This document shows, one piece after another, positions 1 through 8,503 of a stretch of 64,000 nt of DNA (the first letter of the stretch is position 1; every line of letters begins with the position of its first letter). The notes below the pieces were generated by a model that saw nothing but the letters and a program-made list of their open reading frames with translations, did no database searches and was not told the origin of the DNA. The DNA is from Acidimicrobiaceae bacterium (GTDB taxonomy: Bacteria > Actinomycetota > Acidimicrobiia > Acidimicrobiales > RAAP-2): assembly GCA_003162475.1 (NCBI GenBank), contig PMOI01000012.1:195739-259738 (forward strand), read 5' to 3'. The position numbers and the translations under genes are program-made.

Positions 1-2
1 CC

Positions 3-1865
3 CTTTCAACGTTGGTGGAGGCTCCGTTAACCGTCGGATCCCAAGACGTCGTGGAGGATTTCGTGTGGCCGGCCGAGACGGCGATTCAGGTCAGCGTCAC
101 AGACGCGGATTCGAATCCCGTCGTCGGAGTAACGGTGAACGCGCCCTCAAATGCACTCGTCCGAGAAACCCTGTCGGACGGAACCACCGTGATCGAGGTC
201 CGGGCCTCCGCGGGGGGCGGCTCTCAAAACTGCACGACCGATAGCAACGGCCAGTGCACGGTCGAGGGTGTCGTCGGCTCGAGCCCCTACATCACTTCGT
301 CATACCAGCCTCCGCCCGGTGGCTCGAACTACCCGAGCTACAGCGCCGGCGAGGGAGAAGTCATCGCCGTCAATCCCTTGACCGGAGTCGCCGACGTCAC
401 CCTTCAGTTCTCCAACATGTCGATTCAAGAATCAGACGGAGCAGTAACGGGCGCCGTCTATGTATCTTCTCCGACCGGGACAACCGTCTCGAACGTGTCG
501 ACTACTCCGATTGCGAACAATACGTTGCCCTCGGGCGCTACGGTCCTCACGGGGTCGCTGTCGTACACGGTGAGTGGACTCACACCCGGAGCCAGTATCG
601 ACGTCACGTTACAGTTACCGCCCGGGAGTGATCCGACCGCCGTCTTCAAGTACCAGAATGGCTCGTACGTTGATCTCTCGTCGATCGCCACGATCTCAGG
701 GGACACGATCACCCTCCATCTCACTGACGGTGGACTCGGCGACGCCGACGGCGTCGCGAACGGGACCATCGTGGACCCCGTCATACCAGTTCTCCTGAAC
801 CGCCCGAACGCTCCCACGATCACCCAGGTGTCTGGAGGAAACGGTTCCGCCTCGGTGGCCTTTACGGCACCAACCATGGATGGTGGAAGCTCGATTCTGG
901 ATTACACGGCCACGTGCGTGTCAAGCGATGGAGGCGTGACGGGCTCAGCGACCGGAAGTGCCAGCCCACTCATGGTCACGGGGCTTACGAACGGTGACAC
1001 CTACACGTGCTCCGTTATGGCACGCACAGTGGTGGGCTCGAGTTCGCCTTCTACGGCGTCGAGTTCGTTTTCGCTTCTTACTCCACAATCGATCACCTTT
1101 AGTGCCCCATTGACAGGCACAGTGGGACATTATGCGACGCTCTCGGCGACGGGCGGAGGATCCGGCAGCCCTGTGGTGTTCACCACGGATGCGACGAGTG
1201 GAGTTGGAGTCTGCAACGTTTCGGGGGCGAACGGCACGACGCTGAAGTACACCTCAGTTGGCAACTGCGTGATCGACGCCAATCAGCTTGGTAACACCAC
1301 CTACGCGCCCGCGACCACCGTCATCCATTCGATCAAGGTAGGTAAAGCTCAGTTGATCAACTTCGGTGACCTTTCCAACAAGACATTGGCGCAGTCGCCG
1401 GTCAGTGTGCACGCCACCGCCTCGTCGGGGTTGACCGTGACCTTCACGACGACGACGCCAGCGGTGTGTACCGCGGGTGGGACTAACGGGACCAGTATCA
1501 CTTTGGTCGGGGCTGGCACTTGCATCGTGCAGGCAAATCAACTTGGCAACGCCACGTACAACCCTGCGCCACCGGTGAACCAGAGCTTCAAGGTGTCGAA
1601 AGCCTCCCAGACGATCAACTTCGGTGACCTTTCCAACAAGACATTGGCGCAGTCGTCGGTCAGTGTGCACGCCACCGCCTCGTCGGGGTTGACCGTGACC
1701 TTCACGTCGACGACGCCAACGGTGTGCACCGCGAGTGGGACCAGCGGGGCCACTATCACCTTGGTCGCGGCTGGCACGTGCACCGTGCAAGCCAGTCAAC
1801 TTGGCAACGCCACGTACAACCCTGCGCCACCGGTGTACCAGAGCTTCAAAGTGTTGAAGCATTAG
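3..1865 (+). CDS. Secreted/cell-surface repeat protein, 5'-truncated (choice-of-anchor U, FN3 and Ig-like repeats)
   Basis: The reading frame is open to the left edge, so the true start and any signal peptide lie outside the window; TTG at 12 is only the first possible start inside it. Numbering from there, residues about 149-256 match the choice-of-anchor U domain, ending in the typical LTDGGLGDADGVANGTIVDP. Residues about 264-357 form a fibronectin type III domain. After it come three Ig-like units of about 86 residues rich in Ser/Thr/Gly with paired cysteines; the last two are near identical. The protein stops directly after the last unit, with no LPXTG motif and no C-terminal membrane segment. 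A role as a surface or secreted binding protein is inferred from architecture only; no ligand can be named. Confidence 0.75.
   Translation, partial: LSTLVEAPLTVGSQDVVEDFVWPAETAIQVSVTDADSNPVVGVTVNAPSNALVRETLSDGTTVIEVRASAGGGSQNCTTDSNGQCTVEGVVGSSPYITSSYQPPPGGSNYPSYSAGEGEVIAVNPLTGVADVTLQFSNMSIQESDGAVTGAVYVSSPTGTTVSNVSTTPIANNTLPSGATVLTGSLSYTVSGLTPGASIDVTLQLPPGSDPTAVFKYQNGSYVDLSSIATISGDTITLHLTDGGLGDADGVANGTIVDPVIPVLLNRPNAPTITQVSGGNGSASVAFTAPTMDGGSSILDYTATCVSSDGGVTGSATGSASPLMVTGLTNGDTYTCSVMARTVVGSSSPSTASSSFSLLTPQSITFSAPLTGTVGHYATLSATGGGSGSPVVFTTDATSGVGVCNVSGANGTTLKYTSVGNCVIDANQLGNTTYAPATTVIHSIKVGKAQLINFGDLSNKTLAQSPVSVHATASSGLTVTFTTTTPAVCTAGGTNGTSITLVGAGTCIVQANQLGNATYNPAPPVNQSFKVSKASQTINFGDLSNKTLAQSSVSVHATASSGLTVTFTSTTPTVCTASGTSGATITLVAAGTCTVQASQLGNATYNPAPPVYQSFKVLKH
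1355..1862 (+). repeat. Tandem 258-bp coding repeat, two copies
   Basis: Unit 1 (1355-1612) and unit 2 (from 1613) are exactly 258 bp apart, which is 86 codons. Both begin gatcaacttcggtgaccttt and contain long identical stretches at DNA level, including synonymous positions. That implies a recent duplication or gene conversion. A more diverged third unit lies just upstream (about 1086-1354). Confidence 0.9.
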
Positions 1866-2046
1866 ACGATGGCACCGAGAGTGACGGGTCGGAGTACGCG
1901 CGGGTTGTCAAGGACAGTTGGTGCGTCAAGCAGTACGAAGAAGTGCTGATACCAAACTGACCAACACCCGAGTTTCGAGCCGAAGGCCGCGTGACGGTAG
2001 GCTCGCTCGTGGCTTATTGTCACCGTAAATAGTCGTGAGGTCCTAA

Positions 2047-3504
2047 TTGAGCGAATTCGTAGCGCCAGGTCGTGTCGTCATTCTCGGATGTGGATCCGTG
2101 GCCCAGTGCCTGCTCCCGCTCCTACTTGATCGCTTCAACATCGATCCGACCTCAGTCACCGTGCTTGAGAGTCGTGACAATCGCGCTCGAATCGCTTCGT
2201 CGCTCGAACGAGGGGTCCACTACCGGCAGTGGGAGATCGATCCGGAGAACCTCAACGCCACGCTCGACGGTCTGCTCGGCGACAGTGACCTCCTCATCGA
2301 CCTTGCGTGGAACATTGGACTCACTGAGTTGCTCGACTGGTGCCGTGACCACAACGTTCGCTACCTCAACACGTCGGTCGAAGTCTGGGATCCCTACGAC
2401 GATCCCGCGAGCGTGTCGCCCCAGGAGCGAACGCTCTACTGGCGACACATGGCGCTGCGACGTCAGATCGCCCGCTGGGGCTCGAACGACGGTCCCTCGG
2501 CCGTGGTCGAACACGGCGCGAATCCCGGCCTGGTGAGCCACTTCACCAAGCAGGCCCTCAGTGAAATCGCCGAGGCGGTATTGCGCGACGGTTTTCTCGC
2601 CGACAAGCACGACGCGATCAGGGAGTCACTCGCGACACAGCGCTTCAACGTATTGGCGCAGTTGCTCGAAGTCAAGGCGATCCACATCGCTGAGCGCGAC
2701 ACGCAAATCTCGGATCGACCGAAAGAAGTCGGCGAGTTCGTGAACACGTGGAGCGTCGACGGCTTCTACGAAGAGGGCGTGGCGCCGGCCGAGATGGGCT
2801 GGGGGACGCACGAAAAGACTCTGCCGACGCTCGGAAGAACGCACGAAGGTGAAGGACCCCGCAATCAGATCTGCTTCGCCCAGATGGCGCACAAGACGTT
2901 GGTTCGTTCGACGGTGGCCTCTGGACCCATCGTCGGTATGGTCATTCGCCACGGCGAAGCCTTCACCATCTGTGACCACCTCACCGTCTGGGACGGTGAC
3001 ACCGCGGTCTATCGTCCCACCGTCCACTACGCGTACTGCCCTTCGGACGTCGCGTGGGCGAGCTTCGTCGAGCTCGAGGGCAACGACTACGCCTACCCCG
3101 AGCGTCAACGCATCATGAACGACGAGATCGTGTCGGGTCGAGACGAGCTCGGCGTCCTCGTCATGGGTCACCCGTACAAATCATGGTGGACCGGCATGCA
3201 GACGACGATCGAAGAAGCCCGCTCCGTTGCACCACATCAGAGCGCGACGACCATTCAAGTAGCGGCGTCGATCCTTGGCGCGCTGCAGTGGATGCTTTCG
3301 TCACCACTCGAGGGCGTTCGCGTGCCTGACGAACTGCCGTGGCGCGACGTGCTCGACGTGGCGATGCCCTACGTGGGTTCACTGTGGTCGGGGCCTGTCG
3401 ACTGGGATCCGGTATCAACGCACACCGACTGGTTCGATCGATGGACGGGGCGCGAACTCGACACTGACGATCCCTGGCAGTTCTCAAACTTCCTCGTCTC
3501 CTAG
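2047..3504 (+). CDS. hss: Homospermidine synthase
   Basis: A protein of 485 residues in the saccharopine dehydrogenase-like homospermidine synthase family. The family makes sym-homospermidine from putrescine in an NAD-dependent reaction in the cytosol. The N-terminus has a dinucleotide-binding turn (VVILGCGSVAQ) and a Rossmann core. The motif HGANPGLVSHF near residues 157-167 is characteristic of the family, and length fits the usual 470-485. The start is TTG, chosen because a GTGAGGT ribosome-binding site lies just upstream and no in-frame ATG is close. It stands alone on this strand before a cysteine-synthase-like gene and converges on an operon that probably degrades amines. This suggests a polyamine theme but does not prove it. 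Confidence 0.85.
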   Translation: MSEFVAPGRVVILGCGSVAQCLLPLLLDRFNIDPTSVTVLESRDNRARIASSLERGVHYRQWEIDPENLNATLDGLLGDSDLLIDLAWNIGLTELLDWCRDHNVRYLNTSVEVWDPYDDPASVSPQERTLYWRHMALRRQIARWGSNDGPSAVVEHGANPGLVSHFTKQALSEIAEAVLRDGFLADKHDAIRESLATQRFNVLAQLLEVKAIHIAERDTQISDRPKEVGEFVNTWSVDGFYEEGVAPAEMGWGTHEKTLPTLGRTHEGEGPRNQICFAQMAHKTLVRSTVASGPIVGMVIRHGEAFTICDHLTVWDGDTAVYRPTVHYAYCPSDVAWASFVELEGNDYAYPERQRIMNDEIVSGRDELGVLVMGHPYKSWWTGMQTTIEEARSVAPHQSATTIQVAASILGALQWMLSSPLEGVRVPDELPWRDVLDVAMPYVGSLWSGPVDWDPVSTHTDWFDRWTGRELDTDDPWQFSNFLVS

Positions 3505-3596
3505 GTTCTTCGCGAACGACTGATCACCAAGCGATTTAAGAACTCGTGATGGTGCCGACGTAGGGTGGTGTCGGGAATTCCTACGAGAGGAGACCC

Positions 3597-4526
3597 ATGG
3601 CGTCTAACTATTCGCCCGGAGCAACGGTGCTCGGGGCAATCGGATCAACTCCGCTCATTCAGGTCGACGGCATCTTCGTCAAGCTCGAGTACCTCAATCC
3701 CTCGGGATCGATCAAGGCCCGCATGGCTCGCTACATCATCGAACGAGCCGAGCGCGAAGGTCTCTTGAATCCCGGCGACACCATCGTCGAAGCGTCGAGC
3801 GGCAACACGGGCAACGCGATGAGCATGGTCGCGGCCGTCTTGGGCTACAAGATGCTCGTCGTGATGCCCGAAGGACTGAGCCCCGAACGTGCCGCGATCT
3901 CGCTGGCCTTCGGCGCCGAGATGCTGCGTGTCGGCACGTTCCACGTCAACGAGGCGCTCGATGAAGCCAGTCGACTCGGCGATCAACCGGGCTACTTCGC
4001 ACCCCACCAGTTCGAGTCGGAGTGGAACGTCGAGGAGAACCGTACGTGGCTCGGCCCTGAGATACTCGACCAGCTGCCCGAGGGAAGTGCCCCCGACGCC
4101 TTTGTCATGGGTGTGGGCACGGGTGGCACGCTGATCGGCGTCGGACAGGCCTTTCGCGACGTGAACCCCGAAGTCCTGATCGTCGCGCTCGAGCCGAGCG
4201 AGTCCTGCACGATCCAGTGCGGCGACACGGGACTGCACCGCATCGAAGGCATCGCCGACGGGTTCATCCCGACGATCTACCAACGTCACCAATCACTCGT
4301 CGATCGAGTGATGGCCGTGCACAGCGACGACGCGGTCAGCGAGATGCGCCGGCTCGCGCGCGAACACGGTCTCCTCGTCGGACCAAGTTCGGGCGCCAAC
4401 ATGGTCGCGGCGCGACGACTACGCGACGAGTTACCCGCCTCGTCGCTCGTCGTGAGCATCCTCTGTGATGAAGGGGAGAAGTACCTCAGCGAGTACTTCA
4501 TTCCCGCCGTGTCCACGCCCGAGTGA
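3597..4526 (+). CDS. Cysteine synthase / cystathionine beta-synthase family PLP enzyme
   Basis: A fold-type II PLP enzyme of 309 residues, close to the normal length of cysteine synthases. The PLP lysine sits in NPSGSIKAR (about residue 41), the substrate-binding loop is SSGNTGNAMS (about 66-75), and the phosphate-binding glycine loop is GVGTGGTL (about 177-184). The reaction is probably sulfide plus O-acetylserine (or O-phosphoserine) to cysteine, but members of this fold also make other beta-substituted alanines. A GAGAGGAG ribosome-binding site precedes the ATG. It follows hss with about 90 bp between them; whether they share a transcript is unclear. Confidence 0.8.
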   Translation: MASNYSPGATVLGAIGSTPLIQVDGIFVKLEYLNPSGSIKARMARYIIERAEREGLLNPGDTIVEASSGNTGNAMSMVAAVLGYKMLVVMPEGLSPERAAISLAFGAEMLRVGTFHVNEALDEASRLGDQPGYFAPHQFESEWNVEENRTWLGPEILDQLPEGSAPDAFVMGVGTGGTLIGVGQAFRDVNPEVLIVALEPSESCTIQCGDTGLHRIEGIADGFIPTIYQRHQSLVDRVMAVHSDDAVSEMRRLAREHGLLVGPSSGANMVAARRLRDELPASSLVVSILCDEGEKYLSEYFIPAVSTPE

Positions 4527-4554
4527 TCGTTGACCTACGACACGTCCGTTTCGA

Positions 4555-5319
4555 CTACAACGGTGTGACGTAGGCGCCGTGGATGCCGCCGTCAACGAGG
4601 AACGTCGAGGCGTTGACGAACGAGGAGTCGTCGCTCGCGAGAAAGAGCACGGCGCTCGCGATCTCCTCGGGTTCGGCGAAGCGTCCCGCAGGTACGTGAA
4701 CGAGACGCCTTGCCGCGCGCTCGGGGTCTTTCGCGAAAAGCTCTTGGAGAAGGGGCGTGTTGACGGGACCCGGACAGAGCGCGTTCACGCGGATTCCCTG
4801 GCGGGCGAACTGCACACCGAGTTCGCGCGACATCGAAAGGACCCCACCCTTTGAGGCGGTGTAGGAGATCTGTGAGGTCGCCGAACCCAAGACGGCCACG
4901 AAGGACGCGGTGTTGATGATCGAACCGCCGCCGCGCTCGAGCAACAGCGGAATCCCGTACTTGCAACAGAGGTAGACCGACGTCAGGTTCACGTCTTGCA
5001 CGCGTTTCCAGGCGTCGAGGTCGGTCGTGAGAATCGAGTCGTCATCGGCCGGAGAGATGCCCGCGTTGTTGAAGAGAATGTCGACGCCGCCGTAGGTCTC
5101 GACGACCTTCGCGTACATCTCTTTCACGCTCGTTTCGTCCGCGACGTTGACCTTAACGAATGTGCCGCCGATCGCGTTCGCCAGGGCCGAGCCTTCGAAC
5201 TCGGCGAGGTCGGCGACGACGACCTTGGCGCCTTCGGCACTAAAGCGAAGGGCCGTCGCGCGTCCAATGCCGCTCGCGGCGCCCGTGATGATCGCGACCT
5301 TGTCGTCAAGACGTCCCAT
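4555..5319 (-). CDS. SDR family oxidoreductase (third gene of gamma-glutamyl operon)
   Basis: A classical short-chain dehydrogenase of 254 residues. The cofactor motif TGAASGIG is at residues 13-20, NNAG in the middle, and the catalytic Tyr-Lys pair in SYTASKGG. An acidic residue after the second strand (VVVADL) favours NAD(H). Its ATG overlaps the stop of the upstream aldehyde dehydrogenase as TAATG, so the two are translationally coupled. With a glutamine-synthetase-like ligase and an aldehyde dehydrogenase in the same operon, a reasonable role is oxidation of an alcohol group on a gamma-glutamyl amine to the aldehyde. The substrate is not shown by the sequence. Confidence 0.85.
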   Translation of the reverse strand: MGRLDDKVAIITGAASGIGRATALRFSAEGAKVVVADLAEFEGSALANAIGGTFVKVNVADETSVKEMYAKVVETYGGVDILFNNAGISPADDDSILTTDLDAWKRVQDVNLTSVYLCCKYGIPLLLERGGGSIINTASFVAVLGSATSQISYTASKGGVLSMSRELGVQFARQGIRVNALCPGPVNTPLLQELFAKDPERAARRLVHVPAGRFAEPEEIASAVLFLASDDSSFVNASTFLVDGGIHGAYVTPL

Positions 5320-6686
5320 TAACTTTCCTCCGTTGAAATAAACACATTCTTCTCTTCACTAAATCCGAGTAACGCGTCGGGGCCGAGTTCTCGACCAAGT
5401 CCCGACTGCTTGAAACCGCCAAAAGGCGTTGAGTAGCGCACCGACGAGTTCGAGTTCACTGAGAGCGCTCCGGTCTCGACGCCTCGGGCTACACGCAGAG
5501 CGCGACCGATGTCGCGACTCCAGATCGAACCCGAAAGTCCAAACGGGCTTTCGTTCGCGATCTCGATCGCTTCCGCCTCGTCGCTAAATCGAACGACCGA
5601 CACGACTGGTCCGAAGATCTCCTCTTGGAAAGCTCGGCTCGTCGTGTCCTTCGTCTCGAGGACCGTCGGCGCCATCCAGTAGCCCGGCCCTTCGGGCGCG
5701 CTGCCTCGAAAGGCAACCTCGGTCTCGGTCACGTAGTCGCGCACGGAATCGCGTTGCGCCGCGGTGATGAGTGGCCCCATCTCGCTCGACTCGCTCGCGG
5801 GGTCGAGAACCTTCACGCCCTTCACGGCTGGCTCGAAGAGCTCCATGAAACGCTCGTAGGCCGACGCTTGGACGAGGAGACGTGAGCGTGCGCAGCAGTC
5901 TTGGCCCGCGTTGTCAAAGACGGCGTAGGGCGCGCTGGCGGCGGCTTTTTCGAGGTCGGCGTCGGCGAAGATGATGTTGGCGCTCTTGCCACCGAGCTCT
6001 AACGTGACGCGCTTCACCTGCTCGGCGCAGCCCTCCATGATGCGCCGTCCCACCGCGTTCGATCCCGTGAAGCAGACCTTGCGAATCGCGGGGTGGGTGA
6101 CGAAACGATTCCCGACCATGGCGCCGTCACCGGTCACGACTTGAAAGACGCCTTCGGGGATGCCGGCCTCAAGCGCGAGTTCACCGAGGCGTAGCGCGGT
6201 GAGTGGTGTGAGCGTGGCGGGTTTGAGGACCACGGTGTTTCCCGCCGCGAGTGCTGGCGCAAGTCCCCAGCCGGCGATGGGCATGGGAAAGTTCCACGGC
6301 ACGATGATGCCCACGACACCCAGCGGTTCGTAGAACGTGAGGTCGACGCCTCCTGCGACCGGAATCTGACGCCCCGAGTGCCGCTCGGGCGCACCGGAGT
6401 AGTACATGAGAACGTCGCGAACGTTACCCGCCTCCCAGCGGGCGTTCGAGATGGTGTGACCGGCGTTGGCGACCTCGAGTTGGGCGAGCTCTTCGACGTG
6501 ATCGTCCACGACGTCGGCGAAGCGGCGAAGGAGTCGAGCGCGATCGACGGGCGCGACCTTTTTCCACGCGGGCGCGACCGCGGCCGCGCGCTCGATGGCA
6601 CGGTTGGTCTCATCGAGATCGTGGACCGCGACCGACGCGATCTCTTGTTCGGTCGCGGGGTTGATGACGCGTTGCTCGGTACTCAT
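5319..6686 (-). CDS. NAD(P)-dependent aldehyde dehydrogenase
   Basis: An aldehyde dehydrogenase superfamily protein of 455 residues. It has the catalytic cysteine region NAGQDCCARSRL, the general-base glutamate in LELGGKSAN, and the cofactor region VPWNFPMPIAGW. It oxidises an aldehyde to its acid in the cytosol. The frame is open much further upstream, but the ATG at 6686 is the sensible start because it overlaps the upstream ligase stop (ATGA) and begins the normal ALDH N-terminus. Between a glutamine-synthetase-like ligase and an SDR it most resembles PuuC-type gamma-glutamyl-aminoaldehyde dehydrogenases, so gamma-glutamyl aldehyde is a likely substrate by context. Confidence 0.85.
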   Translation of the reverse strand: MSTEQRVINPATEQEIASVAVHDLDETNRAIERAAAVAPAWKKVAPVDRARLLRRFADVVDDHVEELAQLEVANAGHTISNARWEAGNVRDVLMYYSGAPERHSGRQIPVAGGVDLTFYEPLGVVGIIVPWNFPMPIAGWGLAPALAAGNTVVLKPATLTPLTALRLGELALEAGIPEGVFQVVTGDGAMVGNRFVTHPAIRKVCFTGSNAVGRRIMEGCAEQVKRVTLELGGKSANIIFADADLEKAAASAPYAVFDNAGQDCCARSRLLVQASAYERFMELFEPAVKGVKVLDPASESSEMGPLITAAQRDSVRDYVTETEVAFRGSAPEGPGYWMAPTVLETKDTTSRAFQEEIFGPVVSVVRFSDEAEAIEIANESPFGLSGSIWSRDIGRALRVARGVETGALSVNSNSSVRYSTPFGGFKQSGLGRELGPDALLGFSEEKNVFISTEES

Positions 6687-8050
6687 AGTCGTTCGAATCC
6701 TCGGTAGCGTTCCCAGTCGGTGACGGCGGCGTCGTACGCGGCAACTTCCACGCGCGCGGCGTGAGTGTAGTGGTCCACGACCTCGTCGGAAAATGCTTCG
6801 CGCGCCGCCGTGCTGTGATCGAAGAGCTCCAATGCTTCGTGCAGCGCGGTGGGAACGCGCGCTGCGTCGGCGACGTACGCGTTGCCTTCGAAGGCCTCGG
6901 GCATGGGCAAGGACTCTTCGACACCTCGAAGTCCCGCGGCGACGAGCGCCGCAACCGCGAGGTAGGGATTGACGTCGCCGCCGGGAATGCGACACTCGAC
7001 GCGAATCGACGAGCCGTGCCCCACGACGCGAAACGAGCACGTCCGATTGTCGAGTCCCCACAAAAGAGCTGTCGGAGCGAAGGAACCCTCAACGAATCGT
7101 TTATAGCTGTTGATGTTCGGCGCCAAGAAGAGGGAGAACTCCCTGGCGTACGCGAGCTGTCCGGCCAAGAAGTGTTCGAATACTTCCGAGAACCCGTGCG
7201 CCTTGTCACCGGCGAAGACGGGCGTGCCATCGTCCTCACGCAGCGAGAGATGAACGTGGCAGGAGTTACCTTCGCGCTCGTTGAACTTAGCCATGAACGT
7301 CAGACTGCATTCCTCTTGCGACGCGATCTCCTTGGCGCCCAACTTGAACAGTCCGTGTTCGTCGCACTTGTCGATGAGTTCGGCGAACTTAAAGGCAATC
7401 TCGTGTTGTCCGAAGTTGCACTCGCCCTTCAGTGATTCGACGATCATCCCGGCGTCGCGCATCGAGCGCCGAATTCGCCCGAGCAGCGGCTCAATCCGTG
7501 ACGTTCCCTGCAGGGAGTAGTCAACGTTGTAAAGATTGGCGGGGGTGAGATCGCGATAGCCCGAACGCCACGCCTCTTCGTAGGTGTCGTCGAAGACGAT
7601 GAACTCGAGTTCAGTCCCGGTAAAGCCGGTCCAACCACGTTCAGCGAGTCGCTCGACCTGCTTCTTCAGAATCTGGCGCGGTGACACCATGACGGGCTCA
7701 CCTTCCACCGTCTCGACGTCGGCGAAGATAATCACGGTTTTCTCGTGCCACGGAACCCGGCGGATTGATGAGAAATCGGCGCTAAACGCCAGGTCACCGT
7801 AGCCACGCTCCCAGGACGTCAAGGCGAAGCCGTCCACGGTGTTCATGTCCACGTCGGAGGCGAGCAAGTAACTACAACCTTCCACGGCACCGTCGATGAG
7901 TTCGTCAGCAAAGAAACGTGCGTCGAGCCGTTTGCCCTGGAGCCGCCCTTGCATATCGGTGATCGCCAAGATCACGGTGTCGATTTCGTCACTGCGGATG
8001 AGATTCACGAGTTCATCACGAGAGAACCGGCCCGGGGTTGAAGAACTCAT
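6683..8050 (-). CDS. Glutamine synthetase-like gamma-glutamyl-amine ligase (PuuA/GlnA3/GlnA4 type)
   Basis: A protein of 455 residues with the glutamine synthetase fold: beta-Grasp N-terminus and a catalytic domain with TELEFIVFD, CNFGQHEIAFKF (metal and glutamate site), and SCHVHLSL (ATP-site histidine region). The divergence from true GlnA and the gene company (aldehyde dehydrogenase, SDR, amine permease) suggest it attaches glutamate to an amine such as putrescine or an amino alcohol. Known relatives are PuuA of E. coli and GlnA3/GlnA4 of Streptomyces. The ATG is preceded by GAGGAGACG. It is the first gene of a three-gene coupled operon. The exact amine cannot be read from the sequence. 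Confidence 0.8.
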   Translation of the reverse strand: MSSSTPGRFSRDELVNLIRSDEIDTVILAITDMQGRLQGKRLDARFFADELIDGAVEGCSYLLASDVDMNTVDGFALTSWERGYGDLAFSADFSSIRRVPWHEKTVIIFADVETVEGEPVMVSPRQILKKQVERLAERGWTGFTGTELEFIVFDDTYEEAWRSGYRDLTPANLYNVDYSLQGTSRIEPLLGRIRRSMRDAGMIVESLKGECNFGQHEIAFKFAELIDKCDEHGLFKLGAKEIASQEECSLTFMAKFNEREGNSCHVHLSLREDDGTPVFAGDKAHGFSEVFEHFLAGQLAYAREFSLFLAPNINSYKRFVEGSFAPTALLWGLDNRTCSFRVVGHGSSIRVECRIPGGDVNPYLAVAALVAAGLRGVEESLPMPEAFEGNAYVADAARVPTALHEALELFDHSTAAREAFSDEVVDHYTHAARVEVAAYDAAVTDWERYRGFERL

Positions 8051-8503
8051 ACTCGTCTCCTCGATTCAGCAGTGGTGGCAATGGTAGCCGTGCCTTCAGG
8101 TCTCCTCACCGAGAACGTGGGCGTTCGCGTCGCGCTGCATCGTGCGACGCGACCTTGGAAAATGCGACGACAAATATCATCCGCTACGCCGTCTGTACGG
8201 GTAGGCCGAACAGGCAGTCATCTCACCTCGGTGCGAGTTACGTGACAACGCAACCCGCGAAGGTCAGTGGCGTTCACGTAAGTCCAGACGAGAGGATTAA
8301 TTCGACTCGGCGGGCGAATCGACCACGTATTGAACGAGAGAGTTCACTCAGCGAGGTGGAGAATCGGCGCGCCGATCGACGAATGATGGTGGCTTGCGGA
8401 AGTCGTCTCCGCCGGTCAAAAATCCGTTTTCTTATTTGCGAATGACCTAACAAAACCGTATGCTCGCCCGAACTGCACTAACGACACGGGGGGGTTGTTG
8501 TAC
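8051..8503. promoter_or_regulatory. Divergent intergenic region between ligase operon and permease
   Basis: These 453 bp carry no convincing gene. An inverted repeat TTACGTGA (8238-8245) / TCACGTAA (8274-8281) could be a regulator site between the two divergent transcripts. A possible promoter for the permease is TTGCGA (8436-8441), 17 bp, TATGCT (8459-8464). Both are pattern matches only. Confidence 0.4.

Noticed and set aside
5319..7061. A 580-codon frame that would extend the aldehyde dehydrogenase far upstream
   Set aside because: The extra N-terminal part is Arg/Ser-rich, overlaps the ligase gene in another frame and has no ALDH similarity; ATG 6686 gives the normal start.
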